The notes beneath the pieces were generated by a model that searched no databases, was not told where the DNA came from, and saw only the letters and a program-made list of their open reading frames with translations. Below, one piece after another: positions 49,701 to 53,908 of a stretch of 64,000 nucleotides of DNA (positions are counted from its first letter, which is position 1; each line of letters starts with the position of its first letter). The position numbers and the translations under genes are program-made. The stretch lies in contig OU452228.1 in assembly GCA_911728455.2 (NCBI GenBank), positions 21,150,950 to 21,214,949 on the forward strand, read 5' to 3'. Origin of the DNA: Marthasterias glacialis (lineage: Eukaryota; Echinodermata; Asteroidea; Forcipulatida; Asteriidae).

Positions 49701-49801
49701 TATTGCAGAACTGGGGTTGTGCCATCAAGAACGGAGTTCAACATCTCTTCAGTAAATTGGGCCGACGAGGCCAGAAAGAGGCTCCCATCAGTGCTGTGTA
49801 A
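6424..49801 (+). CDS. APBB: Fe65-family adaptor (amyloid-beta precursor protein-binding family B), spliced CDS of 11 exons
   Basis: Join read by eye: 6424-7737, 20731-20886, 21397-21555, 23829-23956, 39457-39710, 41743-41826, 42171-42286, 45406-45473, 47702-47810, 48475-48549, 49709-49801. This totals 2556 nt, an exact 852 codons, or 851 residues plus TAA. All ten introns are GT-AG and every split codon restores the family sequence. Fe65 proteins are cytoplasmic and nuclear adaptors. PTB2 binds the APP cytoplasmic tail, PTB1 binds partners such as LRP-type receptors and Tip60, and the WW domain binds proline-rich ligands such as Mena. Visible order: acidic N-terminal region, WW (392-420), PTB1 (491-632), Q7 linker, PTB2 (672-812), basic C-terminus. 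The WW-PTB1 segment resembles vertebrate APBB2 most, but an invertebrate gene is probably pre-duplication, so a paralogue number is not assigned. A 6-nt alternative exon at 34150 would give 853 residues. No coding exon upstream of 6410 was found, so the N-terminus is the least certain part. Confidence 0.93.
8038..8156 (+). repeat. Two-copy 56 bp tandem duplication
   Basis: The units start at 8041 and 8097. Both read TCATAAATTTTCATCATCCT, continue through AGGATTTTAAACAGGG and end in an A-run then GTACATCA. They are almost identical, so the duplication is recent. Confidence 0.9.
8764..8970. repeat. Fold-back repeat of the GCTTAGCAG family (copy 1)
   Basis: The outer ends are inverted (GGCCCGATTTCGTGAAGC against GCTTTATTAAATTGGGGGTC), and inside are GCTAAGCA/TGCTTAGC-type stems. 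The 12989-13190 element has the same architecture with better arms. Fragments occur near 20020, 27780 and 42330. Confidence 0.65.
10635..11030 (+). mobile_element. tRNA-derived SINE (copy 1), split by a nested MITE
   Basis: The head (10651-10730) has A-box-like TGGTCTAGTGG and B-box-like GGTTTGAATCC, with CTCGG/CCGAG ends able to pair like an acceptor stem. The body follows: TATGCCTGTGG, a T-run, CACAGGACTCGGGGG, GAGTATAC. It resumes after the insertion with AATGCTTAACACACAT. Compare the uninterrupted copy at 45893-46086. Confidence 0.85.
10781..10983. mobile_element. 203 bp palindromic MITE with 6 bp target duplication (copy 1)
   Basis: The ends are ACTTATTCGAACAGCTCG and its imperfect inverse CGAGCTGCTCGAATTGGT. 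The arms stay complementary for about 55 bp, through AGCTATGGCCGCC. It is flanked by GTATAC at 10775-10780 and 10984-10989; removing the element and one repeat restores the SINE reading GAGTATACAATGCTT. There is no coding capacity, so it is non-autonomous. Other copies are at 17761 and 48850. Confidence 0.85.
12700..12840 (+). repeat. Dispersed repeat, CCTTAGCATTAGCCGCA family (copy 1)
   Basis: It shares AGGCTGTGACTGA-type start, TTGAAGCATAGGATGCCCA and CAACACCCTTAGCATTAGCC with 30944-31060. Related fragments appear at 31825-31961 and 38985-39110. Short alanine-rich ORFs in it are by-products of the GCC/GCN composition. Confidence 0.6.
12989..13190. repeat. Fold-back repeat of the GCTTAGCAG family (copy 2)
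   Basis: The ends CCAATTTCATAGAGCTGCTT and AAGCAGTTCTATGAAATTGG are inverted copies. The interior keeps pairing (CAGAAAATAGTGCTTA, GGTACC-type segments). It is about 200 bp and looks like a MITE. Confidence 0.8.
14723..14880. repeat. Fold-back element with a near-perfect hairpin core
   Basis: The core is CAGGGTCGTGGCC (14760) against GGCCACGACCCTG (ending 14828), with GTGATAAAGGAC/GTCCTTTATCAC inside it. The outer arms continue to GGGAATAA (14724) and TTATTCCC near 14878. Non-coding. Confidence 0.85.
15218..15470 (+). repeat. Dispersed repeat shared with 49200-49660
   Basis: It shares CTCATAGCGGCCATAAATGG, the GTTCTGAATT and CAATGTTT segments, and a final ACTGAGAAAA...GTCAAAA...TCAACA with the 49.2-49.7 kb region, where a GACCCTAGCAGA hairpin lies in the middle. 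Boundaries are approximate. Confidence 0.5.
17440..17605 (+). repeat. GACCCTAGCAGAGTCT hairpin repeat (copy 1)
   Basis: The stem TTGACCCTAGCAGAGTCT (17466) is matched by AGACTCTGCTAGGGTCAA. It is followed by TTTATACAACAGGTCCTT and GGTTGGTAAGCAGTTTGCAA. The same order is seen at 49397-49530 and 62910-63030. Confidence 0.75.
17761..17967. mobile_element. Palindromic MITE (copy 2 of the 10781 family)
   Basis: The ends are ACTAATCTGAGCAGC and GCTGCTCTGATTAGT. The internal GTTTTACACCACCTCAG and GGCCATAGCTGCGGTGGTGT match copy 1. No exact flanking duplication is visible. Confidence 0.8.
19045..19330. repeat. ~285 bp fold-back element
   Basis: The outer ends are AGGAAACTATA and TATAGTTTCCT. The arms share TAGTAAACTAG, AAATTTTGCGGGTACAACCA and AAAGAGCCGGTGTGGTCTC in inverted orientation, with a central GTATACTGTTCGAA region. 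The arms are over 100 bp and highly similar, so it is young. Family not identified. Confidence 0.85.
20731..20886 (+). CDS. APBB: APBB exon: linker between WW domain and PTB1
   Basis: The exon is 156 nt, phase 0 at both ends, acceptor tgggctgcag and donor AGC|GTAAGT. It encodes residues 439-490, a polar linker ([14 protein letters not shown]...). The block [17 protein letters not shown] corresponds to SLKEFEGATLRYASLKL in vertebrate APBB2, which identifies the exon. No globular domain is present. It follows a 13.0 kb intron and is only 510 bp from the next exon. Being symmetric (phase 0-0), it could be skipped without breaking the frame; no evidence for skipping can be seen in DNA alone. Confidence 0.93.
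20887..21396 (+). other. APBB intron, 510 bp
   Basis: GTAAGT...ttttag, phase 0. It has no recognisable repeat apart from a C-run near 21308-21316. Confidence 0.9.
21397..21555 (+). CDS. APBB: APBB exon: start of PTB1
   Basis: The exon is 159 nt, phase 0-0, acceptor tccgtcttttag and donor GAG|GTAGGG. It encodes residues 491-543. It begins [16 protein letters not shown] and contains [18 protein letters not shown] and GIWGE, which are nearly invariant first-strand and helix motifs of the Fe65 PTB1 domain. The strong match to vertebrate APBB1/APBB2 makes the family call secure. Confidence 0.97.
21556..23828 (+). other. APBB intron within PTB1, 2.3 kb
   Basis: GTAGGG...catatgcag, phase 0. It holds low-complexity TA and C/A runs around 22877-23080 and 23300, and no supported gene. 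Confidence 0.9.
23829..23956 (+). CDS. APBB: APBB exon: middle of PTB1, ending at the microexon junction
   Basis: The exon is 128 nt, acceptor catatgcag and donor GAAG|GTAAGT. It encodes residues 544-585 plus two bases (AG) of codon 586. It reads [15 protein letters not shown] and ends [13 protein letters not shown], the conserved core PTB strands. The codon is completed by the first G of the exon at 39457, giving Arg then DFAYVARD. This is exactly the exon boundary at which mammals can insert the 6-nt neuronal exon. Confidence 0.97.
24514..24655. repeat. A/T-rich low-complexity tract
   Basis: Runs of AAATAAATA and TATATA. The minus-strand ORF overlapping it is composition-driven. Confidence 0.85.
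26590..26708 (-). mobile_element. tRNA-derived SINE (copy 2), reverse orientation, tail-truncated
   Basis: The plus strand reads CGGGTGGGTTTCGAACCCAC (B box inverted) then CTAGACTACCGAGATTGCGC (A box inverted) and ends at GGTAGCTAGAGG. The body is cut soon after CCACAGGCAT. It abuts the left arm of the 26.7 kb element. Confidence 0.8.
26725..28115. mobile_element. ~1.4 kb non-autonomous element with ~150 bp inverted arms
   Basis: The left arm (26725-26885) carries GTTTGATCAAATTCCT, GCTTGACGAAGCTC, AACCCAAGTTGCC and GGAACTATCTA. The right arm (about 27930-28115) carries the same landmarks inverted and in reverse order. Short ORFs starting MPVK occur in mirror image at both ends, a by-product of the arms. 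The interior shows no transposase. The exact ends and target duplication are uncertain. Confidence 0.75.
30944..31060 (+). repeat. Dispersed repeat, CCTTAGCATTAGCCGCA family (copy 2)
   Basis: It shares GTAACAAGCATAGG-type and CAACACCCTTAGCATTAGCC blocks with 12700-12840. Confidence 0.6.
31966..32297 (+). mobile_element. MITE-like element, inverted partner of 33168-33483
   Basis: The ends are AGCTCAACATTAGTAAA and TTACCAATGTTGAGCT. The inside matches the 33.2-33.5 kb copy in reverse complement across about 320 bp, including TTCATTCTTTGCACAAAT, CAGGCAGCAGTATTTCAAGG and GGTATATGTAAATCT. Confidence 0.8.
33008..33163 (+). mobile_element. tRNA-derived SINE (copy 3)
   Basis: It starts GGACTGCCTCTAGCTACCGG and has a degraded A box (TGGTCTGAGTGC), B box GGTTCGAATCC, ATATGCCTGTGG, a T-run and CACAGGACTC. 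The tail gives way to the neighbouring MITE-like element near 33165. Confidence 0.8.
33168..33483 (-). mobile_element. MITE-like element, inverted partner of 31966-32297
   Basis: Reverse complement of the 31966 element with scattered differences. The terminal CCCAACATTGGTTA and TTACCAATGTTGAGCT are the same short inverted ends. The two may be independent insertions or the arms of one larger 1.5 kb fold-back. Confidence 0.78.
33700..33906. mobile_element. piggyBac-like MITE, 207 bp, with TTAA target duplication
   Basis: TTAA lies at 33696-33699 and 33907-33910. Inside, the terminal inverted repeats AGGGGCTGTGTCGTCATGAT and ATCATGATGACACAGCCCCT differ at one base over about 24 bp. A TTAA duplication is the hallmark of piggyBac transposition. 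There is no coding capacity. The superfamily is inferred from the target site only, since the ends do not begin with a canonical CCC. Confidence 0.8.
34150..34155 (+). CDS. APBB: Candidate 6-nt microexon of APBB PTB1 (inserts Arg-Glu)
   Basis: Sequence seen: a long pyrimidine tract at about 34087-34144, a branch-site-like TGCTAAC ending at 34136, acceptor gtcacag ending at 34149, six bases AGAAAG, then GTAATT. The upstream exon ends with AG and the downstream exon starts with G, so inclusion reads AGA GAA AGG GAT (Arg-Glu-Arg-Asp) in place of AGG GAT (Arg-Asp). That adds Arg-Glu and keeps the frame. Mammalian Fe65 is known to carry a 6-nt neuron-specific exon inserting Arg-Glu at this same junction. 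Only a handful of the 4096 possible hexamers would satisfy both frame and peptide. Inference: this is a conserved, probably neural, microexon with a weak 5' splice site. RNA evidence is lacking here. Confidence 0.82.
34975..35032 (+). repeat. Two-copy 29 bp tandem repeat
   Basis: TCACCCAATATCTGGCAGGC followed by AAAATACTG occurs twice in a row. Confidence 0.85.
35644..35676 (+). repeat. (TTTA)n microsatellite
   Basis: About eight TTTA units. Confidence 0.9.
35985..36045 (+). repeat. CCCTCCC-type polypyrimidine minisatellite
   Basis: Irregular CCCTCCC/CCCTTCCC units on the plus strand (purine-only on the minus). They create the proline/leucine-rich and glycine/arginine-rich ORFs seen here, which are artefacts. 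Confidence 0.9.
38653..38975 (+). repeat. Tandem repeat, ~121 bp unit, 2.7 copies
   Basis: Units start TGTATGTCTG at 38653, 38774 and 38896. Each contains CTCCTTGGCCCTC, AAGACAATGTGAAAGACAC and, in the first two, CCTCAATTTGGTTTGCCCAG. The last unit stops after AGTCTGATTCCCAG. Confidence 0.9.
39391..39425 (+). repeat. (CA)n tract beside an APBB acceptor
   Basis: A slightly interrupted CA run ends about 30 bp before the acceptor of the exon at 39457. CA repeats near splice sites can bind hnRNP L; whether that happens here is unknown. Confidence 0.85.
39457..39710 (+). CDS. APBB: APBB exon: end of PTB1 and glutamine-rich inter-PTB linker
   Basis: The exon is 254 nt, acceptor ctccacacag and donor AGTG|GTATGT. 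It starts with the last base of codon 586, encodes 587-670 and leaves one base of codon 671. [21 protein letters not shown] and [17 protein letters not shown] are the last strands and C-terminal helix of PTB1. After residue 633 it runs into a low-complexity linker with seven consecutive Gln (645-651, CAG/CAA mixed) and Gln/Met/Leu-rich flanks, which vertebrate Fe65 proteins do not have. A (CA)n tract lies just upstream in the intron (about 39391-39425), close to the acceptor. Confidence 0.96.
39711..41742 (+). other. APBB intron between PTB1 and PTB2, 2.0 kb
   Basis: GTATGT...atcacacag, phase 1. It contains the second tRNA-Leu-like SINE and a (G)n run near 41617-41627. No coding sequence. Confidence 0.9.
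41190..41308 (-). mobile_element. tRNA-Leu-like SINE, reverse orientation (copy 2)
   Basis: On the minus strand from 41308 it reads GTGTCTTGGCCGAGAAG, GCACCGGACTCAAGCTCTGG, then GGGTTCGAGTCCCGGTC (perfect B box) and CACTTGTGTCCCTAAGGAAG. Same order and spacing as copy 1 at 855-1051. Confidence 0.72.
41743..41826 (+). CDS. APBB: APBB exon: start of PTB2
   Basis: The exon is 84 nt, acceptor ttatcacacag and donor GGTG|GTAGGT. It finishes codon 671 (Val) and encodes 672-698 plus one base. The peptide [20 protein letters not shown] matches the conserved DFPTPK and YLG opening of Fe65 PTB2. It is small and enclosed by a 2.0 kb and a 344 bp intron; identity rests on phase continuity plus this motif. 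Confidence 0.94.
42171..42286 (+). CDS. APBB: APBB exon: PTB2, first helix and strands
   Basis: The exon is 116 nt, acceptor tttgttaccag and donor AAG|GTACGT. It completes Gly699 and encodes 700-737, ending in phase 0. [20 protein letters not shown] aligns with the GMDILNSAIENL segment of vertebrate PTB2, and the following strand ends TVTVTGIK. The EDQWTPS motif echoes REQWTPS of mammalian APBB1. Confidence 0.95.
43897..44845 (+). repeat. Degenerate interspersed repeat, about three units
   Basis: Units near 43900, 44250 and 44710 share TTCACACAGCCAACATTTTC or variants, TAAGTGAACATTT, GTCCGTAGGGATTCA-like and TGGTGGGACAG...GGTTATGTGTGATGA segments. The units are separated by other sequence, including the 44046-44245 insertion. 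Confidence 0.6.
44046..44245 (+). mobile_element. Retroposon 3' tail with GCGCTATATAAG motif
   Basis: AAAGCGCATTGAGACGTTAT and GCGCTATATAAGAACTAGTT followed by (ATT)n-like ends resemble the conserved 3' tail of V-SINEs and the CR1/L2-type LINEs that mobilise them. Only the tail is recognisable. The 5' limit is a guess from where the surrounding repeat is interrupted. Confidence 0.6.
45175..45281. mobile_element. 107 bp hairpin MITE with GTGGATTTCACAAA ends
   Basis: GTGGATTTCACAAA at the left pairs with TTTGTGAAATCCAC at the right. The interior alternates AGTCCTA and TAGGACT motifs. Hairpins with AGTCCTAAGTTAGGACT cores are common in marine invertebrate genomes. Confidence 0.85.
45406..45473 (+). 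CDS. APBB: APBB exon: PTB2 core strand
   Basis: The exon is 68 nt, acceptor ttgtttacag and donor TCAG|GTAAGA. It encodes 738-759 plus two bases of Arg760. [14 protein letters not shown] is the highly conserved RFLSF core of Fe65 PTB2. The upstream intron carries several repeats, but the exon itself is clean. Confidence 0.95.
45893..46086 (+). mobile_element. tRNA-derived SINE (copy 4), apparently full length
   Basis: It runs from ACTGCCTCTAGCTACCGGGC through A-box-like TAGTCTAGTTGG, B-box GGTTTGAATCC, ACCTGTGAGG, a T-run, CACAGGACTCGGGGG, GAGTATACAGTGCTTAACAC and a short CAAATAATA tail. It serves as the uninterrupted reference for the nested copy at 10635. Confidence 0.88.
46630..46809. repeat. 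180 bp fold-back element, ATAGACCTTTATCAC ends (copy 1)
   Basis: ATAGACCTTTATCAC and GTGATAAAGGTCTAT are exact inverted ends. The interior GCCATCTTGTTTCT and ATAGTCTGGCACCC segments recur in the 51666 copy. Confidence 0.85.
47702..47810 (+). CDS. APBB: APBB exon: PTB2 C-terminal strands
   Basis: The exon is 109 nt, acceptor catttcttgtag and donor AAG|GTAGGT. It completes Arg760 and encodes 761-796. [21 protein letters not shown] is the FAFIM...F.CHVFWCEPNA region of vertebrate PTB2. The Trp of FWCE is Ser here. The exon ends SIEAACK at the start of the peptide-binding C-terminal helix. Confidence 0.96.
48475..48549 (+). CDS. APBB: APBB exon: PTB2 C-terminal helix
   Basis: The exon is 75 nt, phase 0-0, acceptor gtttttctttcag and donor AGG|GTGAGT. 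It encodes residues 797-821 and begins [10 protein letters not shown], virtually identical to the LRYQKCL helix of all Fe65 proteins. The second half ([13 protein letters not shown]) is variable. Confidence 0.95.
48850..49046. mobile_element. Palindromic MITE (copy 3 of the 10781 family)
   Basis: ACTAATCCGAGCAGCTCGTT and its inverse CGAGCTGCTCGGATTAGT form almost perfect ends. The arms extend through GTTTACACCACTGCAGCTAT and GGCCGCC. This copy has the best-matched arms of the three. No clear flanking duplication. Confidence 0.85.
49200..49660 (+). repeat. Composite dispersed repeat with GACCCTAGCAGA hairpin (copy 2)
   Basis: It combines the CTCATGGCGGCCATAAATGG block of 15.2 kb, the GGACCCTAGCAGA...CTCTGCTAGGG hairpin of 17.5 kb, and TTGGTTGGTAAGCAATTTGC. 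It ends only about 50 bp before the last coding exon. Confidence 0.6.
49709..49801 (+). CDS. APBB: APBB last coding exon with stop
   Basis: The exon is 93 nt, acceptor atactattgcag, ending with TAA at 49799-49801. It encodes residues 822-851. [20 protein letters not shown] matches the RRVGWTVRRGVQSLWGSLK type of C-terminus in vertebrate Fe65, including the basic tail. The 3' UTR follows directly. Confidence 0.94.
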   Translation, partial: NWGCAIKNGVQHLFSKLGRRGQKEAPISAV

Positions 49802-51665
49802 AGTCAGCGGTCAAGCAGATAGCTTCTATAAAAGCAATCACTGCTTGCGAAAAAAACAAGAAGAAGAAAAAAAAATGTGACAATTTGCTTTTTCTGAAGG
49901 TCGATTATGGAGATCCATGAAAATCCATAACAGTTCGTTTCGACAATGAAGAGTTGATTTAAAAAAAAGTATTCCGCAAATGACGTGAGCAAGCTGTGAC
50001 AATACAAGACTTGTAACGTTTGAGTTTTAAGAACAGGCAATCTTTACTGTGTATGCAAATATATCATAGCTATTAAAAAGGATAAACCATTTACGCTCAT
50101 CACTAGATGGTGCATTACTATTTTACGTGTGCTAAAATCTGTGTTAAGGAACACTCTGTGTATATGTATGTATGTGTGTGTTTGATAGAAGATGGATGGT
50201 TGCTGCTGCTGATTTACACAAAAAAAATAGTACTTGTGTTTCAAAAAAAGTGCTGATATTTATGTAAAGTAAAGAAGTTGATTTTAATTGAGAAGTCACA
50301 ATTGATGAAGAATACGATGTTAACTTTATGCAAGGATGTGTCGGTTGAACACCAAGGGTTGTTGTGACTCAAATGTGACCTTTATTTGGATGTACTTGTC
50401 CTCATGACTGGATAAGAAAGTCTGTTATCCTGACGTGGGTATCAACTGATCCATTTTTGGAAACCCTTGGGTGATAACGACACCTGCCGCTAAAGTTAAC
50501 CATTTATTATCATTTAAAATGGCAGTTGTTTCGGTGGCAGTACCGACTCATATTTCATTTGTGTTTAAAACCCACTGAATCCTGAGCTGCCGGTGTTAGC
50601 CAAGTCTTTATTTCTTATAACCTGGGCATCTCTGTCCGTGCTGCAGACTTGCCCGAATGCATTCAAAGATAAACTTGGTATCTTTTGAAAGTAAACGTTG
50701 AATTTTAAGCAGTGCAATGTAAAATAAAAAATATATAGAGAGAACTATATCAGTTTTATGAAGGTATTTAAAAGGACTGATGCAAGTCCGGCTGCTACCC
50801 ACCTGAGGCATGAAGACTGTCAGCAAAAGTCGTAATCAGCTGAAAGAAATATTATCGTGAAGGAATTCACTGTGTTGTGATACAGCCGTCCTCGTCACAC
50901 TTTGTATTCACATGTCTGTAAATGTGCAAACAAACAAAAAAAGCAGAATACAACTCTCTGTTAGCCCTTTAAGAGTTAAAAAAAAAATAATAACTTCCCT
51001 GTTGGAACTGTCCCATGTCCACTAAAAATCTTTTCAGCACCAATGTGATAACTTGAGCACGAATCTTTGGACTCTGGTCCTGCTGATGAAGTCAGTATGC
51101 CTAAATATGGCTAAAAACCAAGCAGTATTGGTTTGGCTGTGTGGAATTAAATCCCACAAACTCGAGCAAACCACGGCAACAATTTTGGAGGGGTTGAGGT
51201 TGTTGAGGTTTTTGAATCATTGGAATAAATTTTTTTTAAATGTGGCATCGTATTCAATTCTAGAAATTTGCATTCACCTTAAAGTAGGGTTGATAAAACG
51301 CACTTGTGGAGTTCTAAGTGATAATTATATCAAAAGTTCACAGGGTTTTTTGTGCCCAAAATTAAGCTCCTCCGATGGGGATTGTTGTCCATTTGGGTAA
51401 TCCTTGTTTGACAAAGACGCCTTGTAAGTCATGGCGCCCAACAGGTATGAAATAACCTGAGGCAAAAAACAAAAGATGTCTTTAAAAAAAAAAGACATGC
51501 TGCTTGGAAAAAAGACTACCAGATATCATTGTTTATAATAGGATAGTGGCCCTCGACTATTTATGACGCGATTTTCATCTGTAATAAGCAGTCTAATAAT
51601 GTGTTAAATACATGAGTTATAAAACGCATACTGGATGCAATTTCGAGCTGTTTTCACATTGTATT

Positions 51666-51850
51666 ATAGATCTTTATCATGGTCCTGCCATCTTGTTTCT
51701 TTTTGCACTCAAATCAATGTAACTAAACTGAGGCAAGACTGAGGGGGAAGATAGTCTGGCCCTTTGTGTATAACGAGCATCAGTATTCATTAATGGTATT
51801 TGATTCAGGGAACATGACCAAGTTTTCCGCAGCATGATAAAGTTCGATAG
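51666..51850. repeat. Fold-back element, ATAGATCTTTATCAT ends (copy 2 of the 46630 family)
   Basis: Same internal order as 46630-46809 (GCCATCTTGTTTCT, AACTGAGGC, GATAGTCTGGCCC, GATTCAGGGAACATGACCAA) with more divergence. It is the only recognisable transposon-like copy in the 50-56 kb stretch. Confidence 0.8.
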
Positions 51851-53854
51851 CCAGGGCTGGACAGTTGCCATGTTGGAGTTTGGTGAAGGAGTGTTTTTTT
51901 GGTGCTTTTGTTAATTACGATCACCCGTTTGTTCTTCAACAATTTTGATGCTCGAACTTGTTCCAGAGAACGGAGGGTAAATTGATGTGTGATAATGTAC
52001 AGTGATATTCTATGGGGCCAGTGAAATGTGACTGTGTACCAGTGATGTATTTCGTCAACTACGGTTTATAGGCATTTTATTTTTCAAAGTCATGTGACGA
52101 CATCAAGCAGCTTCTCTGATATGTCATTTACATAAGGAGCTTCAGTGTTTATGGGTAGATGTTGTAGAGTAAGAAATGTAGCACCAACTGTAGTACATTA
52201 AAAAATCTATATCGTAGACTTAACATATTGAAATTAACAAAATGGAGTATGTAAGAATAGTGTAGTGTATGTTTAAAAAAAAACTTTTAATGCAGCGAGC
52301 ATGCATCATGGGATTAGAACATCTTCCGATCTTGGGATTTCTCTGGAATATATTTGAAGATCTTGGCAAGACGTGTGGGGACACAAAATTAATCTGAAGG
52401 ACTGCGATTGGTTAATTAAGGCAGCATTTTCTGAGGCCATCCCGTGGGCTGGAGACCTAATTTGCTGCGTCAGGGACAAATGACGACGTGTGGAATAACA
52501 GTCGGGCGGTCTGCATGGCGCTGACGGAGGCCTGATTGATCGTTAGGTGATTTCTCCATCTTCATCGGGGTCGCAATGGCTGCAACAACAAGAGCTGATT
52601 ACGGCCAACACTGTCTTGATGAATGGATGTGTACATGCTGATTGACAGTGGATTCAAGCCACCCCCTGCCATATCAAAGGCTTTGTAAATTCCTATCAAT
52701 GTGACATCAGATGTCATAATTTGGACGAGGCGATGTACAAACTCTTGTGAAAATCAACAAACCTGCTGGAAGGTAATTAAAGATAATGAATCAACATGCG
52801 TAGGTAGTAGTTCGGTACTCCTTGTTTGCTTGGATATGATCGCCTCGCAGGATTATAACAAGGTGAATTGGTAGCTTGGCAACAGTGCAGAGTTGAAGAA
52901 GCAACTTCGATGTCTTGTGCACGAATTGGTTAAACCATGCAATCCGTGGCTGAAAGGCATACGCTTGCGTCTTCTGACATCCCAGGGAAGGTAGTCAATG
53001 TACAACTTCGCTTTCTTTACCAAGTTGTGTTGGATTGTACCGTCCAGCGTGGAATGAGCACATCAGAGCATGGGTTGAACATATCCCATTCAAACAGAGT
53101 TTGTATGGACAAAAGCTTAATCCAAACTGTCAAAGGATCATGTACCATCGTCTGCACGGTTTCAACGAAAGGTTAAGTGCGCAGTCTTTTAAATGAAAGA
53201 TCTTATTGGGAATTCCGTAATAGGACTCACAAACGTGCTCTGCATTTGGCTCTGCAAGACCGGAGTAGAATGTAACATTTCTAACTTGCAAAATGTGTGC
53301 AGTTGTTTGTTTGTACTTGATAAAAAAATGTCAACGAAATCGGAAAAGTTGCGGAGGAATTTGATGTTTTGGTTTTTGTTTTTATACCTAAATACAGTTT
53401 ATTTCAGATTGATGTTTATGTGGGGGAAAAAAAAAGTAACGGCATTCCAGCTCTACCAAGTAGTAAATAATTCAGTGGATTTCCACCTTTGAACTGCATG
53501 GTAATAGTGATCAATGCACCTTCAGCAGTGTAGCAAAAGTCCATGTTTACGAAGTCGTTGATAGGTGTAGTTGTTAGATAGTGATCAAAATGTGTTTGAA
53601 ATCAAGCAAGAGAAACAACACATCTAGGCAGCTATATAATATAAAAATGTAGACTAAAATAACACAACGGTTCTAGACACAGTGATGTATGCATTAAAGT
53701 TTGAGGCTGCGTTTCTACGAAGGGTGGGGTGGACTTTTCATAAGCCCTAATCTTTTTGAAAGTTAGAGTGGTAACCTTGACGGTTTGAGCAATTTTTTCA
53801 TTAAGACCTGAATAGTTCTGTGAATCTACCCTTTTATTTGGAATGTTCGGAGTC

Positions 53855-53908
53855 AATCCAGGGGTCTCAATATCGATCCAGGGGTCTCAAAATCGATCCA
53901 GGGGTTCC
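53855..53908 (+). repeat. ATCCAGGGGTCTCA short tandem repeat
   Basis: Three units of ATCCAGGGGTCTCA or GATCCAGGGGTTCC about 21 bp apart. Confidence 0.85.

Larger units (their letters stand above)
48550..49708 (+). other. Last APBB intron, 1.2 kb
   Basis: GTGAGT...attgcag, phase 0. It is largely filled by the third MITE copy and the 49.2-49.7 kb repeat. Confidence 0.9.

Noticed and set aside
51053-51400. 115-codon plus-strand ORF in the 3' flank
   Set aside because: No domain, no homology seen, lies in probable 3' UTR. Chance ORF of this length is expected.
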